Shown here in pieces: positions 12,540-24,477 of a stretch of 64,000 bases of DNA. Made by a program: the position numbers and the translations under genes. This DNA comes from Streblospio benedicti. Lineage: Eukaryota; Annelida; Polychaeta; Spionida; Spionidae. The first letter of the stretch is position 1, and each line of letters starts with the position of its first letter. The stretch spans positions 4,385,788-4,449,787 of the forward strand of contig CM032669.1 of the NCBI GenBank assembly GCA_019095985.1. Direction: 5' to 3'. The notes under the pieces are model-generated. The model was not told where the DNA came from. It was given only the letters and a program-made list of their open reading frames with translations, and did no database searches.

Positions 12540-13025
12540 TTTCAACTATATAAATCTTTTTGATTGTATGATAAAGTCGTGAACAGCGTCAATAATCTAG
12601 TGGTTACGTTCAATGTTGATATTCTGCTTGGCAAATAGTAAGTCCTTAATATTTAGAGGCATCAGATGTGCCAGACTGGCAAACAGCTCAGCGCGAGCAT
12701 CAACATATATATACATAGGATACAATCAAAGAAAAAATGAGCTGGATCTTCTTTTTCCGCACCACACCCACAAATTGGACTGTTCACCACATGTAAATTA
12801 TTATAAAAGTGAAAATTTAACTTGCTACAGCCTATCCTCATTCTAGCATGGTGAACACTAGGCTATCTTTTGCCATGATAATAAAGTGGTTGAAGATCAG
12901 ACCTAATTATTGCGAAGTTATTTTTGTAATTAATAACATTTTTGCTATTGCAAATGTCATTTGGTAATGAATACCACATTTTTATGGTTCGTGGGAAAGA
13001 AGGAGTATTTGCAGGCTTCCGTTTT
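12540..13025 (-). mobile_element. Decayed C-terminal fragment of a LINE (jockey/CR1-type)
   Basis: Minus-strand translation gives the hallmark tail of jockey-type LINE polyproteins. First comes a P-R-T-I-x-x-W-x-x-L-P-x-D-I segment (~13,000), then R-I-G-C-S-K-L-N-F-H, then a cysteine/histidine cluster SPICGCGAEKEDPAHFFFDC (C-x-C-x(8)-H-x(4)-C; ~12,730-12,790), and last a short helix ending in HDFIIQSKRF. In-frame stops interrupt it (for example near 12,710 and 12,605). Only the end of the element is here. Confidence 0.65.
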
Positions 13026-14855
13026 AGCTTGAACAATGAACATGGCGAAATTTATATTGATGTTTTGCAAGGGTACGACTGTCATTAAGGTATCATTGGT
13101 AGGTATGGCAACCAGTTCAAAATCAGATTCCAAAGAAAAGCAATATGTAACAATAAATCAATGTCACAGAAGCTGCCGTGCACTAGATATTGATTTACTT
13201 ATCAGTGGTCACTTGCCCTAACAGGAGGTTCACTTGCCCCGGGCAATAGGGCAAGTGCTATGGTAGACCCCTGACTGATAATAACAAAAGATTTCTGACT
13301 ACTCTAATTATAAACAAGAAGAATTTGGTGCAAAATAGATCAACACAGATGTCAGGAAGTATCCAGACAAGAGACAAAACAGCACACAAGTGTCAGTCAT
13401 CAGTTGAGAATGACATGGAGAATGCACAACTAATAACTCGTACAGTCGTACTCTTCAATTAACTTGATCATTCTGGTTCAACTAGAACACTTAAACTTTT
13501 GTGAATTGTTCAAGAAATTGTAAATAGATTTGGTTAGAAAACACTTCATTATGATCTTCAAAGTAAACTATATTTCATGATCTACCACACAAGGCACCTT
13601 CAATATGAGATGTTGATGGTCTATTTCACGCCATTCAATATGTCTAGTTTTACTTGGCTCTCTCTTCTTCCAGACATCTGCACATTTAAAATTGACTATA
13701 ATAACGTATCAAACCACTTCTTTATTTTCTTTGAAGAAACTGTTTTTATTTCAAGATGACTTATGAGGAGCAGTCAAGACACTAGAAATGTCACAAAGTG
13801 TAAAATGTATAGCTTGTACAACAGTTTCACTCTACAAAATGTTGTGCTCATCATATCAACAAAGAATATTTTGATAAAATCATTTGCTAAGACCTATACT
13901 TGTGAAAAAGCTGGAATATATATTGCACTATAACCATGCATATATAGTTTAGTTTACTTATTATAGTGATAATAATATAATAGTTGGCAACTATTTGAGG
14001 TTTAGCCGCAACAAAAACTTAGCATATAGAATATAACAGATGTACGAGTCCAGTTTTGTACTTTACACACTGCTCATACATTCTGCAAGAACAGTACAGT
14101 AGCTCTTGAGATGCAATCTGATATATCTCATGAACAGACTCCCCATGCACAAATATTTGGCAAACATTTTACTCCACACTATTGTTTTGTTTACACCAGG
14201 ATTTTAATAGCTGAGCATAGTTTTAAAAACACAAATTCTTAGCCACTTTCATAATGCACAAGAAGTAAAGGTTATCTTTAACATAAACGTTTTATTTCAC
14301 GGTGCACACATTTACGCATTCTAATTCTTAGAACCCGATCCCAAATGTGTGATTTAAATGAACAGAATGTGATGTGATGTGAATGTACACCTAATAAAGG
14401 AGGATGATCTTGATTGTATAGTACTAGTGAAATAGTAAAAATGTTACCGTAACTTTGAAAAGCATATGATTATTTTTAACACATGGTTCGAGCCAGTAAC
14501 TTTAAAAATGGGGCAAAGATTTCACGTCCGGAAAAAGCGACCTTTAACAGAATACCTGCCACCTCAGAAAGGCATTTCATAGATGTAGGCCATTATTAGA
14601 AGAGTTACGGTAGTCCTGTGTTTCATATAAAAGTATGAATTTCAAAACGGTTCTAACCCAAAACAAGAGTTTCCTGACCTTTACTAGTGATATGACACTG
14701 ATATCCACAATGTTCTGCTGCTGGGTGCGAAGTCTACACGCTTGTTGCAGAGGTCACTGTTATTGACCAGCTATCAACATCACAGCTGTGAGCAAACAGC
14801 ACTTGGCACCCCTTGGGCATCATTGTCACCACATAGTGCCACCACCATATGTAAC
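13026..14855. other. AT-rich intergenic sequence
   Basis: A GGGCAAGTG / CACTTGCCC inverted bit lies at 13,207-13,255 and could be an inverted-repeat element remnant. Nothing else is supported. Confidence 0.4.
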
Positions 14856-17800
14856 TCTGATTTTTTGAAAAGTAGGCCAAAGTACTCAAATATCAAATCA
14901 CGTGAGGAGAGTGACATAGTCATACAAAATGTCAAGTTTTGGTGATGATAGGTAATAAAGTCTTCCCAGGAGACAGATAAACACAAATTGTAATAATTTG
15001 TTTAAAAAAAAAAACACATGGTAATTTGATCAAAAGTAGGCCAAAAGTACACCAAAATCTAATCAGCTCTGGAGAGAGGTACAACGGCTAGATATGAAGT
15101 TTGGTGACCATAGGTCAAATACTTCTCCCTGTAGAGTGGTAACAAGGTTTATTATGTAACGCTCGAAAGTTCAAAAAGTAGGCCAAATTACACCAATATC
15201 AAATCACGTGAGGAGAGTGATATGGACATACCAAATGTCAAGTTTGGTGATGATAAGTCATAAACTGTTCCCCACAAGACAGATAAACACAATTACGTAA
15301 TAATTTGTTTTTAAAAACACATCGTAACTTCATCAAAAGTAGGCCAAAGTACACCAAAATCTGATCAGCTCTAGAGAGTGGTACAACGAAGCTAAATATG
15401 AAGTTTGGTGACCATAGGTCAAATACTTCTCCCTGTAGAGTGTTAACAAGGTTTATTACGTAACGCTCGTAAGTTCAAAAGTAGGCCAAAGTACACCAAT
15501 ATCAAATCACGTGAGGAGAGAGATATAGACATACCAAATGTCAAGTTTGGTGATGATAAGTCATAAACTGTTCCCAGGAGACAAATAAACACAATTACGT
15601 AATAATTAAATCATCGTAACTTCATCAAAAGTAGGCCAAAGTACACCAAAATCTAATCAGCTCTGGAGAGTAGTACAACGAAGCTAAATATGAAGTTTGG
15701 TGACCATAGCTCAAATACTTTTCCCTGTAGAGTGTTAACAAGGTTTATTACGTAATAAGTTCGTAAGTTCAAAAGTAGGCCAAAGTACACCAATATCAAA
15801 TCACGTGAGGAGAGTGATATAGACATACCAAATGTCAAGTTTGGTGATGATAAGTCATAAACTGTTCCCAGGAGACAGATAAACACAATTACGTAATAAT
15901 TAAATCATCGTAACTTCATCAAAAAGTAGGCCAAAGTACACCAAAATCTAATCAGCTCTGGAGAGTAGTACAACGAAGCTAAATATGAAGTTTGGTGACC
16001 ATAGCTCAAATACCTTTCCCTGTAGAGTGTTAACAAGGTTTATTACGTAACGCTAGCTCGTAAGTTCAAAAGTAGGCCAAAGTACACCAATATCAAATCA
16101 AGTGAGGAGAGTGATATAGACATACCAAATGTCAAGTTTGGTGATGATAAGTCATAAACTGTTCCCAGGAGACAGATAAACACAATTACGTAATAATTAA
16201 ATCATCGTAACTTCATCAAAAGTAGGCCAAAGTACACCAAAATCTAATCAGCTCTGGAGAGTAGTACAACGAAGCTAAATATGAAGTTTGGTGACCATAG
16301 CTCAAATACCTTTCCCTGTAGAGTGTTAACAAGGTTTATTACGTAACGCTCGTAAGTTCAAAAGTAGGCCAAAGTACACCAATATCAAATCAAGTGAGGA
16401 GAGTGATATAGACATACCAAATGTCAAGTTTGGTGATGATAAGTCATAAACTGTTCCCAGGAGACAGATAAACACAATTACGTAATAATTAAATCATCGT
16501 AACTTCATCAAAAGTAGGCCAAAGTACACCAAAATCTAATCAGCTCTGGAGAGTAGTACAACGAAGCTAAATATGAAGTTTGGTGACCATAGCTCAAATA
16601 CCTTTCCCTGTAGAGTGTTAACAAGGTTTATTACGTAACGCTCGTAAGTTCAAAAGTAGGCCAAAGTACACCAATATCAAATCAAGTGAGGAGAGTGATA
16701 TAGACATACCAAATGTCAAGTTTGGTGATGATAAGTCATAAACTGTTCCCAGGAGACAGATAAACACAATTACGTAATAATTAAATCATCGTAACTTCAT
16801 CAAAAGTAGGCCAAAGTACACCAAAATCTAATCAGCTCTGGAGAGTAGTACAAACGAAGCTAAATATGAAGTTTGGTGACCATAGCTCAAATACTTTTCC
16901 CTGTAGAGTGTTAACAAGGTTTATTACGTAACGCTCGTAAGTTCAAAAGTAGGCCAAAGTACACCAATATCAAATCACGTGAGGAGAGTGATATAGACAT
17001 ACCAAATGTCAAGTTTGGTGATGATAAGTCATAAACTGTTCCCAGGAGACAGATAAACACAATTACGTAATAATTAAATCATCGTAACTTCATCAAAAGT
17101 AGGCCAAAGTACACCAAAATCTAATCAGCTCTGGAGAGTAGTACAACGAAGCTAAATATGAAGTTTGGTGACCATAGCTCAAATACCTTTCCCTGTAGAG
17201 TGTTAACAAGGTTTATTACGTAACGCTCGTAAGTTCAAAAGTAGGCCAAAGTACACCAATATCAAATCAAGTGAGGAGAGTGATATAGACATACCAAATG
17301 TCAAGTTTGGTGATGATAAGTCATAAACTGTTCCCAGGAGACAGATAAACACAATTACGTAATAATATTTTTTTTAAAACACATCGTAACTTCATCAAAA
17401 GTAGGCCAAAGTACACCAAAATCTAATCAGGTCTGGAGAGTAGTACATCGAAGCTACATATGAAGTTTGGCGACAATCGGCCAAATACTTCTCCCTAAAA
17501 TGTGGTAACAAGATATTTGTACCGAAGGTCATAAGTTTGTCAAAAGTAGGCCAAAGTACAAAATTTTTTTTTTGAGACATACGATTGTCCTCAAACTAAA
17601 CATATTTAATTTTCAAAGCAATAGCTCTTATGGTGTTCAAGTTATAAGCTCACCAAACTTTACATTTTGTATGACTATATCACTCTCCTTTGGTGACTTG
17701 ATGTTTGAGTACCTTGGCCTACTTTTGAAAAATTTATGGACTATTCATATAAAACAATTCTTACCACAAAGCTAGGTATGAAGTTTGGTGACCATAGGTC

Positions 17801-18785
17801 AAATATTTCTCCCTGTAGCTTGGTAACAAACTTTATTGCGTAACGCTCATAAGTTTGTCAAAAGTAGGCCAAAGTACACCTACGTCAAATCAACTGTGGA
17901 GACTAGTATAGTGAACTTAACTGTAAAGTTTAATGACCATAGGTGAAATACTTTTCCCAGTGCAGTGGCAACAATAGTTTTACTCAAATATTCCAAAATA
18001 ATTTCAAAAGTAGGCTAAAGTACACCAATATAAAATCACGTGAGGAGAGTGATATAGACATACCAAATGTCATGTTTGAAATTTGGTGATAAAAGGTCAA
18101 ATACATCTCTCTGTAGTATGGTAACAAGGTATTTACACGAATCGCTCATAAATTCGTCAAACGTCGGCCAAAGTACACTAACATCAATTCTACTGTGGAG
18201 ACTCATATGGTGAACAACATTGTCAAGTTTAATGACCATAGGTGAAATACTTTTCCCAGTATAGTGGTAACGACTGTAAATTCGAATATTCCATAAATTT
18301 TTCAAAAGTAGGCTAAAGTACTCAAACATCGCATCATGTGAGGAGGGTGATTTAGACATACCAAATGTCAAGTTTGGTGATGAGAAGTCATAAACTGTTC
18401 CCAGGAAAAATTCGTAATAATTCGTTTTTAAAAACACATTGTAATTTTGTCACAAGTAGGCCAAAGTACACCAAAATCGAATCAGCTCTGGAGAATTACA
18501 ATGAAGCTAAATATAAAGTTTGGTGATCGTAGGTCAAATACTTCTCCCTGTAGCGTGGTAACAAGGTATTTACACCTAACGCTCATAAGTTCGTCAAACG
18601 TAGGCCAAAGTAGTAGCAAAAAATGTTGAGAGGTACTTTTTTCCTCAAACAAGACATATTCAATTTGCAAAGCAATAGCTCCAACTAGTCTTCATGTTAT
18701 CTGCCTGTTTATTTCGGACGAACGCGGACAGAAGCAAAGCTAGAAAACTCCCCTCCGGACTTCGTCCGTGGGAGATTCAATAGAG
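14856..18785 (+). repeat. Dimeric ~292-bp tandem repeat array of the GTAGGCCAAAGTACACC family, with tail
   Basis: Each ~292-bp unit is two related halves of ~146 bp, both starting AAAAGTAGGCCAAAGTACACC. Half A continues AAAATCTAATCAGCTCTGGAG; half B continues AATATCAAATCACGTGAGG. Half-A starts fall near 15,341, 15,633, 15,928, 16,224, 16,516, 16,807, 17,101 and 17,403, giving periods of 291-302 bp. Units 15.6-17.3 kb are nearly identical; the flanks (14.86-15.3 and 17.4-18.66 kb) are more diverged. The array ends in the family tail at ~18,670-18,785, with AGCAAAGCTAG and a GGACTTCGTCC hairpin. The short minus-strand frames inside are repeat translations, not genes. Confidence 0.9.
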
Positions 18786-19445
18786 GTATTTTATATGATC
18801 ACCCAATAAGCGATAAAGGAAAGGTAAATATCATTTTCACTAAAGCCATAATCTGAACCTCAGTCTGAAAGCTTGAAAACCAAGCATATCTGAAACCAGA
18901 AGCAGACAACAGAATAATAAATACACTAAATAGACCCCTGCCTTTTGCCCCAAACGTACCAGACACTTATATTTAGACACTCTCAAATTGAATCCATCTT
19001 CATTAATTTTAAATTGTGTGTAAATATATAAACACTTTGTGAAAGAACATTTCTCACTTTTCACCTTCAAAGACTCAAACTTTGTTACAATTTTTAATCT
19101 GAAAATGTGACAAAAATATTTGCAGTATTAAAATATCCCTTTTTCCATTTCAAGTCAGCATACAGAGATAGGGGAGGCTCCTACATGGTAAGTTAACTCA
19201 CTTCAGTGAAAGCATTTCGATATATGTAAAAATCAAAACATTGCATCTTTCACACATCAGATGCATTAGCATTATCTCATTTTCAATTTGAAGATAATGA
19301 ATAAAACTTAAATGTTCTGCCTGACCTCTTGAGACGTCTCTTACCAACCTCAAAAATACCTTCAAGTTAGAGCATACAACCCTTTCCAGTAGTTGTAAAA
19401 GCACTACAGACTATGCTCAAATATGCGTATAATAAATCCAACAAC
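18786..19445. other. Intergenic sequence, nothing identified
   Basis: Short open frames on the minus strand (18,840-19,070; 19,198-19,404) show no family features. Confidence 0.4.
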
Positions 19446-20264
19446 AAACAAGAGGACCATAAGGGTCCTAATATCGCTCACCTGCATGTGTAAGTTTGGC
19501 TCTAAAATTAAGTGAGAGGTGCCCTGGTGAAATAGAAAATCATTTATGGCATTTTTTTAGGGGGGGGGGGTCAATTTGCCACCGAGGGGCACGATGATTC
19601 AAATATAGTTCTGGGATAACGTTATGGACCTCTGGGACACCCAGGGGAATGATTCAAATATGATATCATAATGTGACAGCCAGATAAGTTGTGTTAAATA
19701 ATATATGAAGAAGCATCTATTCCAATTTTTTTTGGGGGGGGGTCAATTTACCACCCAGGGGCACGATGATTCAAATATAGTTCTGGGGTCTAAATCTAGA
19801 AATTATGTGAAAGTTTGGTAAAACAGTTTTATTTAATCAGATTCATCATTTATTGCATTTTTATACATTTTTTTTTTTGGGGGGGGGTGGGGGGGGGGGC
19901 GAGGGTCCATTTGACATACCGGGGCATGATGATTCAAATATAGTTCCAGGATAACATACAGTTTCACAGCTAAGCAAATGAAAAATAAAGAAATTATTTA
20001 GAAAATGACTGCAAGTTTGGTGAAACGGTTTCATTTAATCAGATTTTTATATGGACCCCTGGGGAGCCAATTTTACACCCAGAGGAAAGATTCAAATATG
20101 ATATCATGATGAGACAGGCAAATAAGTTGTGTGCAAGTTTGGTGAAAATCAAATGAAAAATGAAGAAGTTATTTAGAAAAATAGGAATTGTTGATTGACT
20201 GACAGACAGATGGCCGGACGACGGACGAAACATGATCACAAAAGCTCACATGCTGAGCTAAAAA
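19446..20264 (+). mobile_element. Pearl-like non-autonomous element (copy 2)
   Basis: It starts with the hairpin GGACCATAAGGGTCC (19,454-19,468) followed by TCGCTCACCTG and ends CATGCTGAGCTAAAAAC, so GCTCACCTG and CAGGTGAGC-like ends face each other. Internal tandem units carry GATGATTCAAATATAGTTC and ATGATATCAT. Three long G runs (19,559-19,570; ~19,732-19,741; 19,873-19,899) are strand-asymmetric and could form G-quadruplexes. A GGACGACGGAC run precedes the end, as in copy 1. Confidence 0.7.
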
Positions 20265-21334
20265 CACATCAAAGACATGGCAATCCGCATCTCACTCCTG
20301 CTGGAATGCATTTGAGGGAAACTATTCTGGATGTGCGTGTGCCACATGAGGGTGACAGTATGAGCTGCTTGTCTCGATCCATAGCAAACCAGCTGTTCAA
20401 CACAAATCTATAACTCTGTATAACTTTTTGTGATACTTTTTACTGAGCTTTTAGTCTGCCTACTTCTACAGTGTTCCATACACATTTCCTACTCCACAGG
20501 GCTTATTTTGACCTATTACATAAATAATACACAACGATCAAATAACCTTCACATCCAACTTAAACATTGTAACAACTGTAACATAGAGTAAATATAAACA
20601 GCACCTGGAAATGATTAAAACAATGGAAACAATTGCTGCAGGAATTATGCATTTATAGTTCATCCATCCATTTTGCAAACGGAATTGAGAGCTGCTTGTA
20701 ACACATCATATTAAAACAGAACAGAATATAAGGTTAAAAAGGTACGAAAGATTTATTAAAACACAACTTTTCACATCATTAATGCATTCTCTAATGTAAA
20801 ATGTTTATTTTGGTTGAACGTTATTCGTGTACTGGCCATATTGTACGTCACGTTACACGCATGACGTAAAAAACATAACACCAAAGTACTGTTAAATGTA
20901 TAACACATTCTTTTATGAAAGTTGACGAAAAAACAATAACTGAGCAACAACATATCATTTGAAAAATACTAAATAGAAATGAAAATGTAAAATGAACCCT
21001 GAAAATACCTAATACCAGCAATGAATATTAATATGCATGAATGATTTACATGGGTGTCTTATTCTGCACAATAACTGCTATGGTGGCAGTCTACCATTAC
21101 TACAAAAGCCAGTCTTCCACCCTATCGGGATTACTTGGGTGGACATGTCACATCATTTGTATAATACATTAAGCATTTTCAGCCAATTAAAACAGAAAAT
21201 ACTTTCACAATACTGCATCTAAAGGGATGGACCATTCTAACTAAGGGTGCATTTGGGAAAACATAAACAAAATGTTTTATCTTCACTAATAAATAGTATT
21301 TCTAACAAGGAAATTGATGTATTTTTGTCATCCA

Positions 21335-21335
<1 letters not shown>
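20265..21335. other. Intergenic sequence with a small open segment and a repeat fragment
   Basis: At 20,290-20,412 both strands are open and the GC content is raised, but no splice borders or family fit is evident. At 20,735-20,780 the sequence AAAAAGGTACGAAAGATTTATT...CAACTTTTC matches the segment at 9.9 kb, so it is a dispersed repeat piece. The rest is unremarkable. Confidence 0.4.

Positions 21336-21376
<41 letters not shown>
21336..21376 (+). repeat. (GAT)n microsatellite
   Basis: About 13 uninterrupted ATG/GAT trinucleotides. The enclosing frame gives a poly-aspartate run but has no gene context. Confidence 0.95.
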
Positions 21377-21378
<2 letters not shown>

Positions 21379-21745
21379 TTACAATGGCAACAGTTGAATT
21401 TGTTGATCAAAAAACAATATGCCCACAGGGAACATGACCATATTCTAATGACGAATTTTGAAACAATAATTACATGTTCTGTAATTCTTCTTCCAACGAA
21501 GATAATGAGCTAAGTAAATATCAGCAGATGTAATATTGTTGCCAGTAGCATGTTTCTCAAATGACATCTTGAAAAGCATTGTTTATTTTGACCTCGCATA
21601 ACAAAATCGGTAAGTGGAGTGGAAATGTGACTACACCCTTAGCCTAGAAGAGGCATGAACCATTTGCAACCTCATTGTTTTCAAAAAGTGCCTAACTTAA
21701 AATCTTCAGAACACTGTATGATTTGTAAGATCTTGCTCAAAGGTG

Positions 21746-21879
21746 CATAGGCAGATCCAGGTTTTCAGAAAAGGAGGGGGGGGCGCACTTACGGGATTTC
21801 ATGAAAAACCCTATGAAACTGAAGTATATTGGTGAGAAAAGGGGGGGGGGGGCGCCCCCTCCCCCTGTATCTGCCTATG
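21746..21879. mobile_element. 134-bp MITE with ends CATAGGCAGATCCAGG
   Basis: Inverted ends CATAGGCAGATCCAGG and CCCTGTATCTGCCTATG enclose G-rich then C-rich subterminal runs (GGAGGGGGGGGCGC; GGCGCCCCCTCCCCC). A 6-bp direct repeat AAGGTG flanks it at 21,740-21,745 and 21,880-21,885. One end of the same family occurs alone at ~34,973. Confidence 0.8.
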
Positions 21880-22195
21880 AAGGTGTATATTAATAACAAG
21901 AATAGATAAAAATAGAACCAGCCGATGCCTAACGTATTATTGGCTATTGTTAAAATAAAATTTATCAAGATGATACATTCATCAAACAAATTTAAAAATT
22001 ACTAAAACATAGATAGCAATACAGTCGAGAAGTTCAGTGCATTGCCTCAAAACTTTGGCATGCCCCATGGCCTGAGTGACATAGGTTGATTATGCGCAGT
22101 GCAGCAGATGGTTTACTTTAAAAGGAACATTCTGTAAAAGATTCATAAAAATGTGTTGTTGATGGAATCAACAAACACAACGTCTAATCACACGA

Positions 22196-22946
22196 TCACT
22201 TATCTTTAAGATTATGTAAAGGATACATTCGTAATGCCCCAGACTTGGTTCCAATTGCAGCAATCTTCAGCTTGGGGTCATAAGCTAAGGCAGTTGGTTT
22301 GTGAGGAAACCCATGTTCTACACACTGCAATGAAAAAGATTAACTCTAAAATCTTACTACATGATTTTTTATATTAACAATGGTGTAACTAACTATTGGA
22401 ACATTTCAGACATAATGTAAATTTGAGAGTTAAATGTTCACTTTACATCTAACACATATTTCTTGCAGTTTCCTATCCAGCCCCTTAGCAATTTGTTAAT
22501 TGGTTTGTTAATATATCTGCTTATTTATCAGATTTAATCTGTATCTCAGCTTAGATCAGCAGAATTAACAAAGTGACTTATTTTATCTTGTGTTACTATA
22601 GTAACAAACTAATTGGGAAATATTAGTTTTTTATACATATTTATATCATAATAGATCTTGCTAATAATTTATAAACAATGTCAACTTTAATAATGTCAAC
22701 TTAAAAAAAATACAGCATAAAGAGCAAGTGTTTTATTTTTACATTAAAAAAGATCTCACTAATTATCTACAAATAATGTCAACTTTAATGTCTATTTGAA
22801 AAAATACCGCAAAAGAGCTAGGTCTATTAATTAATTAATATTACCTTATTGTAAGCAAATAATTCCTTTTGCAATTTAATCCGGGCTTCACTTTCTCTGG
22901 GTTCAGATTTCTTAAACCCAAATCTTCTAAGCATACTAGCTGCCAT
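22196..22946 (-). CDS. LLGL: Lethal(2) giant larvae homologue, first two coding exons only
   Basis: LLGL proteins are cortical WD40 scaffolds of the Scribble polarity module and aPKC substrates. Exon 1 (22,845-22,946) encodes [15 protein letters not shown]... ending KELFAYNK, matching the family N-terminus (basic residues, then L-x-K-E-L-F-A-F/Y-N/R-K). Exon 2 (from 22,324 down) continues in phase with [20 protein letters not shown] and [13 protein letters not shown], the highly conserved start of the first propeller. A weak donor GTATCC at 22,226 would cut after GALR plus two bases, where family members continue with F/Y-G-x-P-G. Reading on instead gives YPLHNLKDK and TGA at 22,196-22,198. 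No further LLGL exon is recognisable in the remaining 22 kb. This is a gene 5' end with a very long intron, a partial duplication or a short isoform. Tomosyn has a similar start, but the exon 1 match favours LLGL. Confidence 0.8.
22227..22324 (-). CDS. LLGL: LLGL coding exon 2 ([14 protein letters not shown])
   Basis: Acceptor TTTCATTGCAG precedes TGTGTAGAACATGGG. The end at 22,227 is my inference from the family splice position; the donor GTATCC is weak. Confidence 0.7.
22845..22946 (-). CDS. LLGL: LLGL coding exon 1
   Basis: 34 codons from ATG (22,946 reading down) to AATAAG, then donor GTAATATT. A second in-frame ATG lies four codons later (MAASM). The phosphorylatable loop of the family is elsewhere in the protein. 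Confidence 0.8.
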
Positions 22947-23700
22947 CCTGATATGTTATATATATCCTATTATCCTCTGAAAAGTCAGAAATAATCACAA
23001 TTTACTTAGACACAAAGGCAGAGGCAGGTGTTAATTTACCGGATTTTAAAACCAACCAGGATATTATCCGAGCAACGCAAGTAATTTTATAACATACAGC
23101 GATTGATATTGAGGCAAGTCTTTTATTATTACCTACCAATCCTAACTCTTTTGTTTCAATAGTTGCCACTGATTGACTTACGGCATGAAACCGAAAATCC
23201 AATAGAAAATCTGACGCTTCCTATGTAATCGCGCCAACCCACTTCAGGAAGCAGACTGTTGAATTACTCACAAATAAACATCTTCCGCATTTTTAAGGTA
23301 ATAAAATCAGTGCGAGGCAATTCTCTGTCCATATACTGGAATGTGAAATCAATAACAATCTCAATACTCAAAGTGTATCAATTAAAACTGTTAGTCTATA
23401 TTCACTAAGAAATAAGCTTGAATCGTAGCGCACTATTTACTGCCTCATTTCATATACTTGGTAGTAATCATTCGCTGCATACCTGTGACTGTGTATCACG
23501 TGACCTGCCTATGATGTCAGGTAAAATCTCCGGGTGCGTTGTGATTTGTGGAGCGCCGTTTTAGGTTATTCATAATTTATTGGATTTTTAGAATTTAAAA
23601 TATATAGAAGAATGAATTGATTTATTAAAATATTTTTGATTACTAAATCTAGAAATCTTGAAGCCAATTATTCTGTTTTTATTCTTAATATATAGACCCC
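22947..23700 (-). promoter_or_regulatory. Region upstream of LLGL exon 1, candidate 5' UTR and promoter
   Basis: No TATA box is obvious. A GC-richer patch at ~23,480-23,565 holds TCACGTGAC (E-box-like), TGATGTCAGG and GCGCCGTTTT, and is the best candidate promoter for the minus-strand LLGL transcript. This is inference only. Confidence 0.25.
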
Positions 23701-23701
23701 C

Positions 23702-23756
<55 letters not shown>

Positions 23757-24477
23757 TTTCCATGAGCACTTGCATCATACAAGGCTTATATATGTACAGT
23801 GAGACCTACAATAAATGATTCTTTTCTACTATAATGTTTACATATATTTAAACAACAGAATTTTTCAACTGCGCCAATTGTCAACTATTTTACATATTAA
23901 TGATCTAGGTACCTTGCTCGTTCTTTCTAACTACTTTTGGGCGCCCTAGGCTGAGTATTTACCACCTAAAATCAGCATGTTTCCATCACACCATTCTTTC
24001 TGATCAATGTGCTACTTGTGGGAAAGATGGCAGCCAGAAATCTGCATTCCTGGTCATTGATTGGTTGATAGGACAGAACTCTCCCAAAACTCCCAGTGAG
24101 GATTGAAAATACTTGGTTTCAACCAATCAATGACCACGGATGCATTTGGTGCAGATTTCTGGCTGCCATCTTTCCCACAAGTAGCACTTTGATCAGAAAG
24201 AATGGTGTGATGGAAACATGCTAATTTTAGGTGGTAAATACTCAGCCTAGGGCGCCCAAAAGTAGTTAGAAAGAACGAGCAAGGTACCTAGATCATTAAT
24301 ATGTAAAATAGTTGACAATTGGCGCAGTTGAAAAATTCTGTTGTTTACTCTGTCTCTTATATATGTAAACATTATAGTAGAAAAGAATCATTTATTGTAA
24401 GTCTCACTGTACATGTATAAGTCTTGTATGATGCAAGTGCTCATGTTTCTTTCTTTCTTTCTTTCTTTCTTTCTTTC
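23701..24477. mobile_element. ~685-bp foldback element inserted in a TTTC microsatellite
   Basis: The element spans 23,761-24,445. Its ~325-bp arms begin CATGAGCACTTGCATCATAC and end GTATGATGCAAGTGCTCATG and are highly similar throughout; the loop (~24,085-24,110) is short. (TTTC)n lies on both sides in the same orientation (23,702-23,757 and 24,446-24,477), so the microsatellite was split or duplicated on insertion rather than being part of the inverted arms. Confidence 0.85.

Noticed and set aside
15300-17400. Regular repeat spacing suggesting a CRISPR-like array
   Set aside because: Units are ~292 bp and repeated over their full length with no unique spacers; the context is eukaryotic and intron-rich.
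18036-18437. 133-codon minus-strand frame with recurring [14 protein letters not shown]
   Set aside because: It is a translation of the dimeric repeat; the same peptide recurs wherever the repeat does.
20290-20412. Possible exon open on both strands
   Set aside because: No matching splice borders and no family fit; it was tested against expected LLGL exon motifs and does not match.
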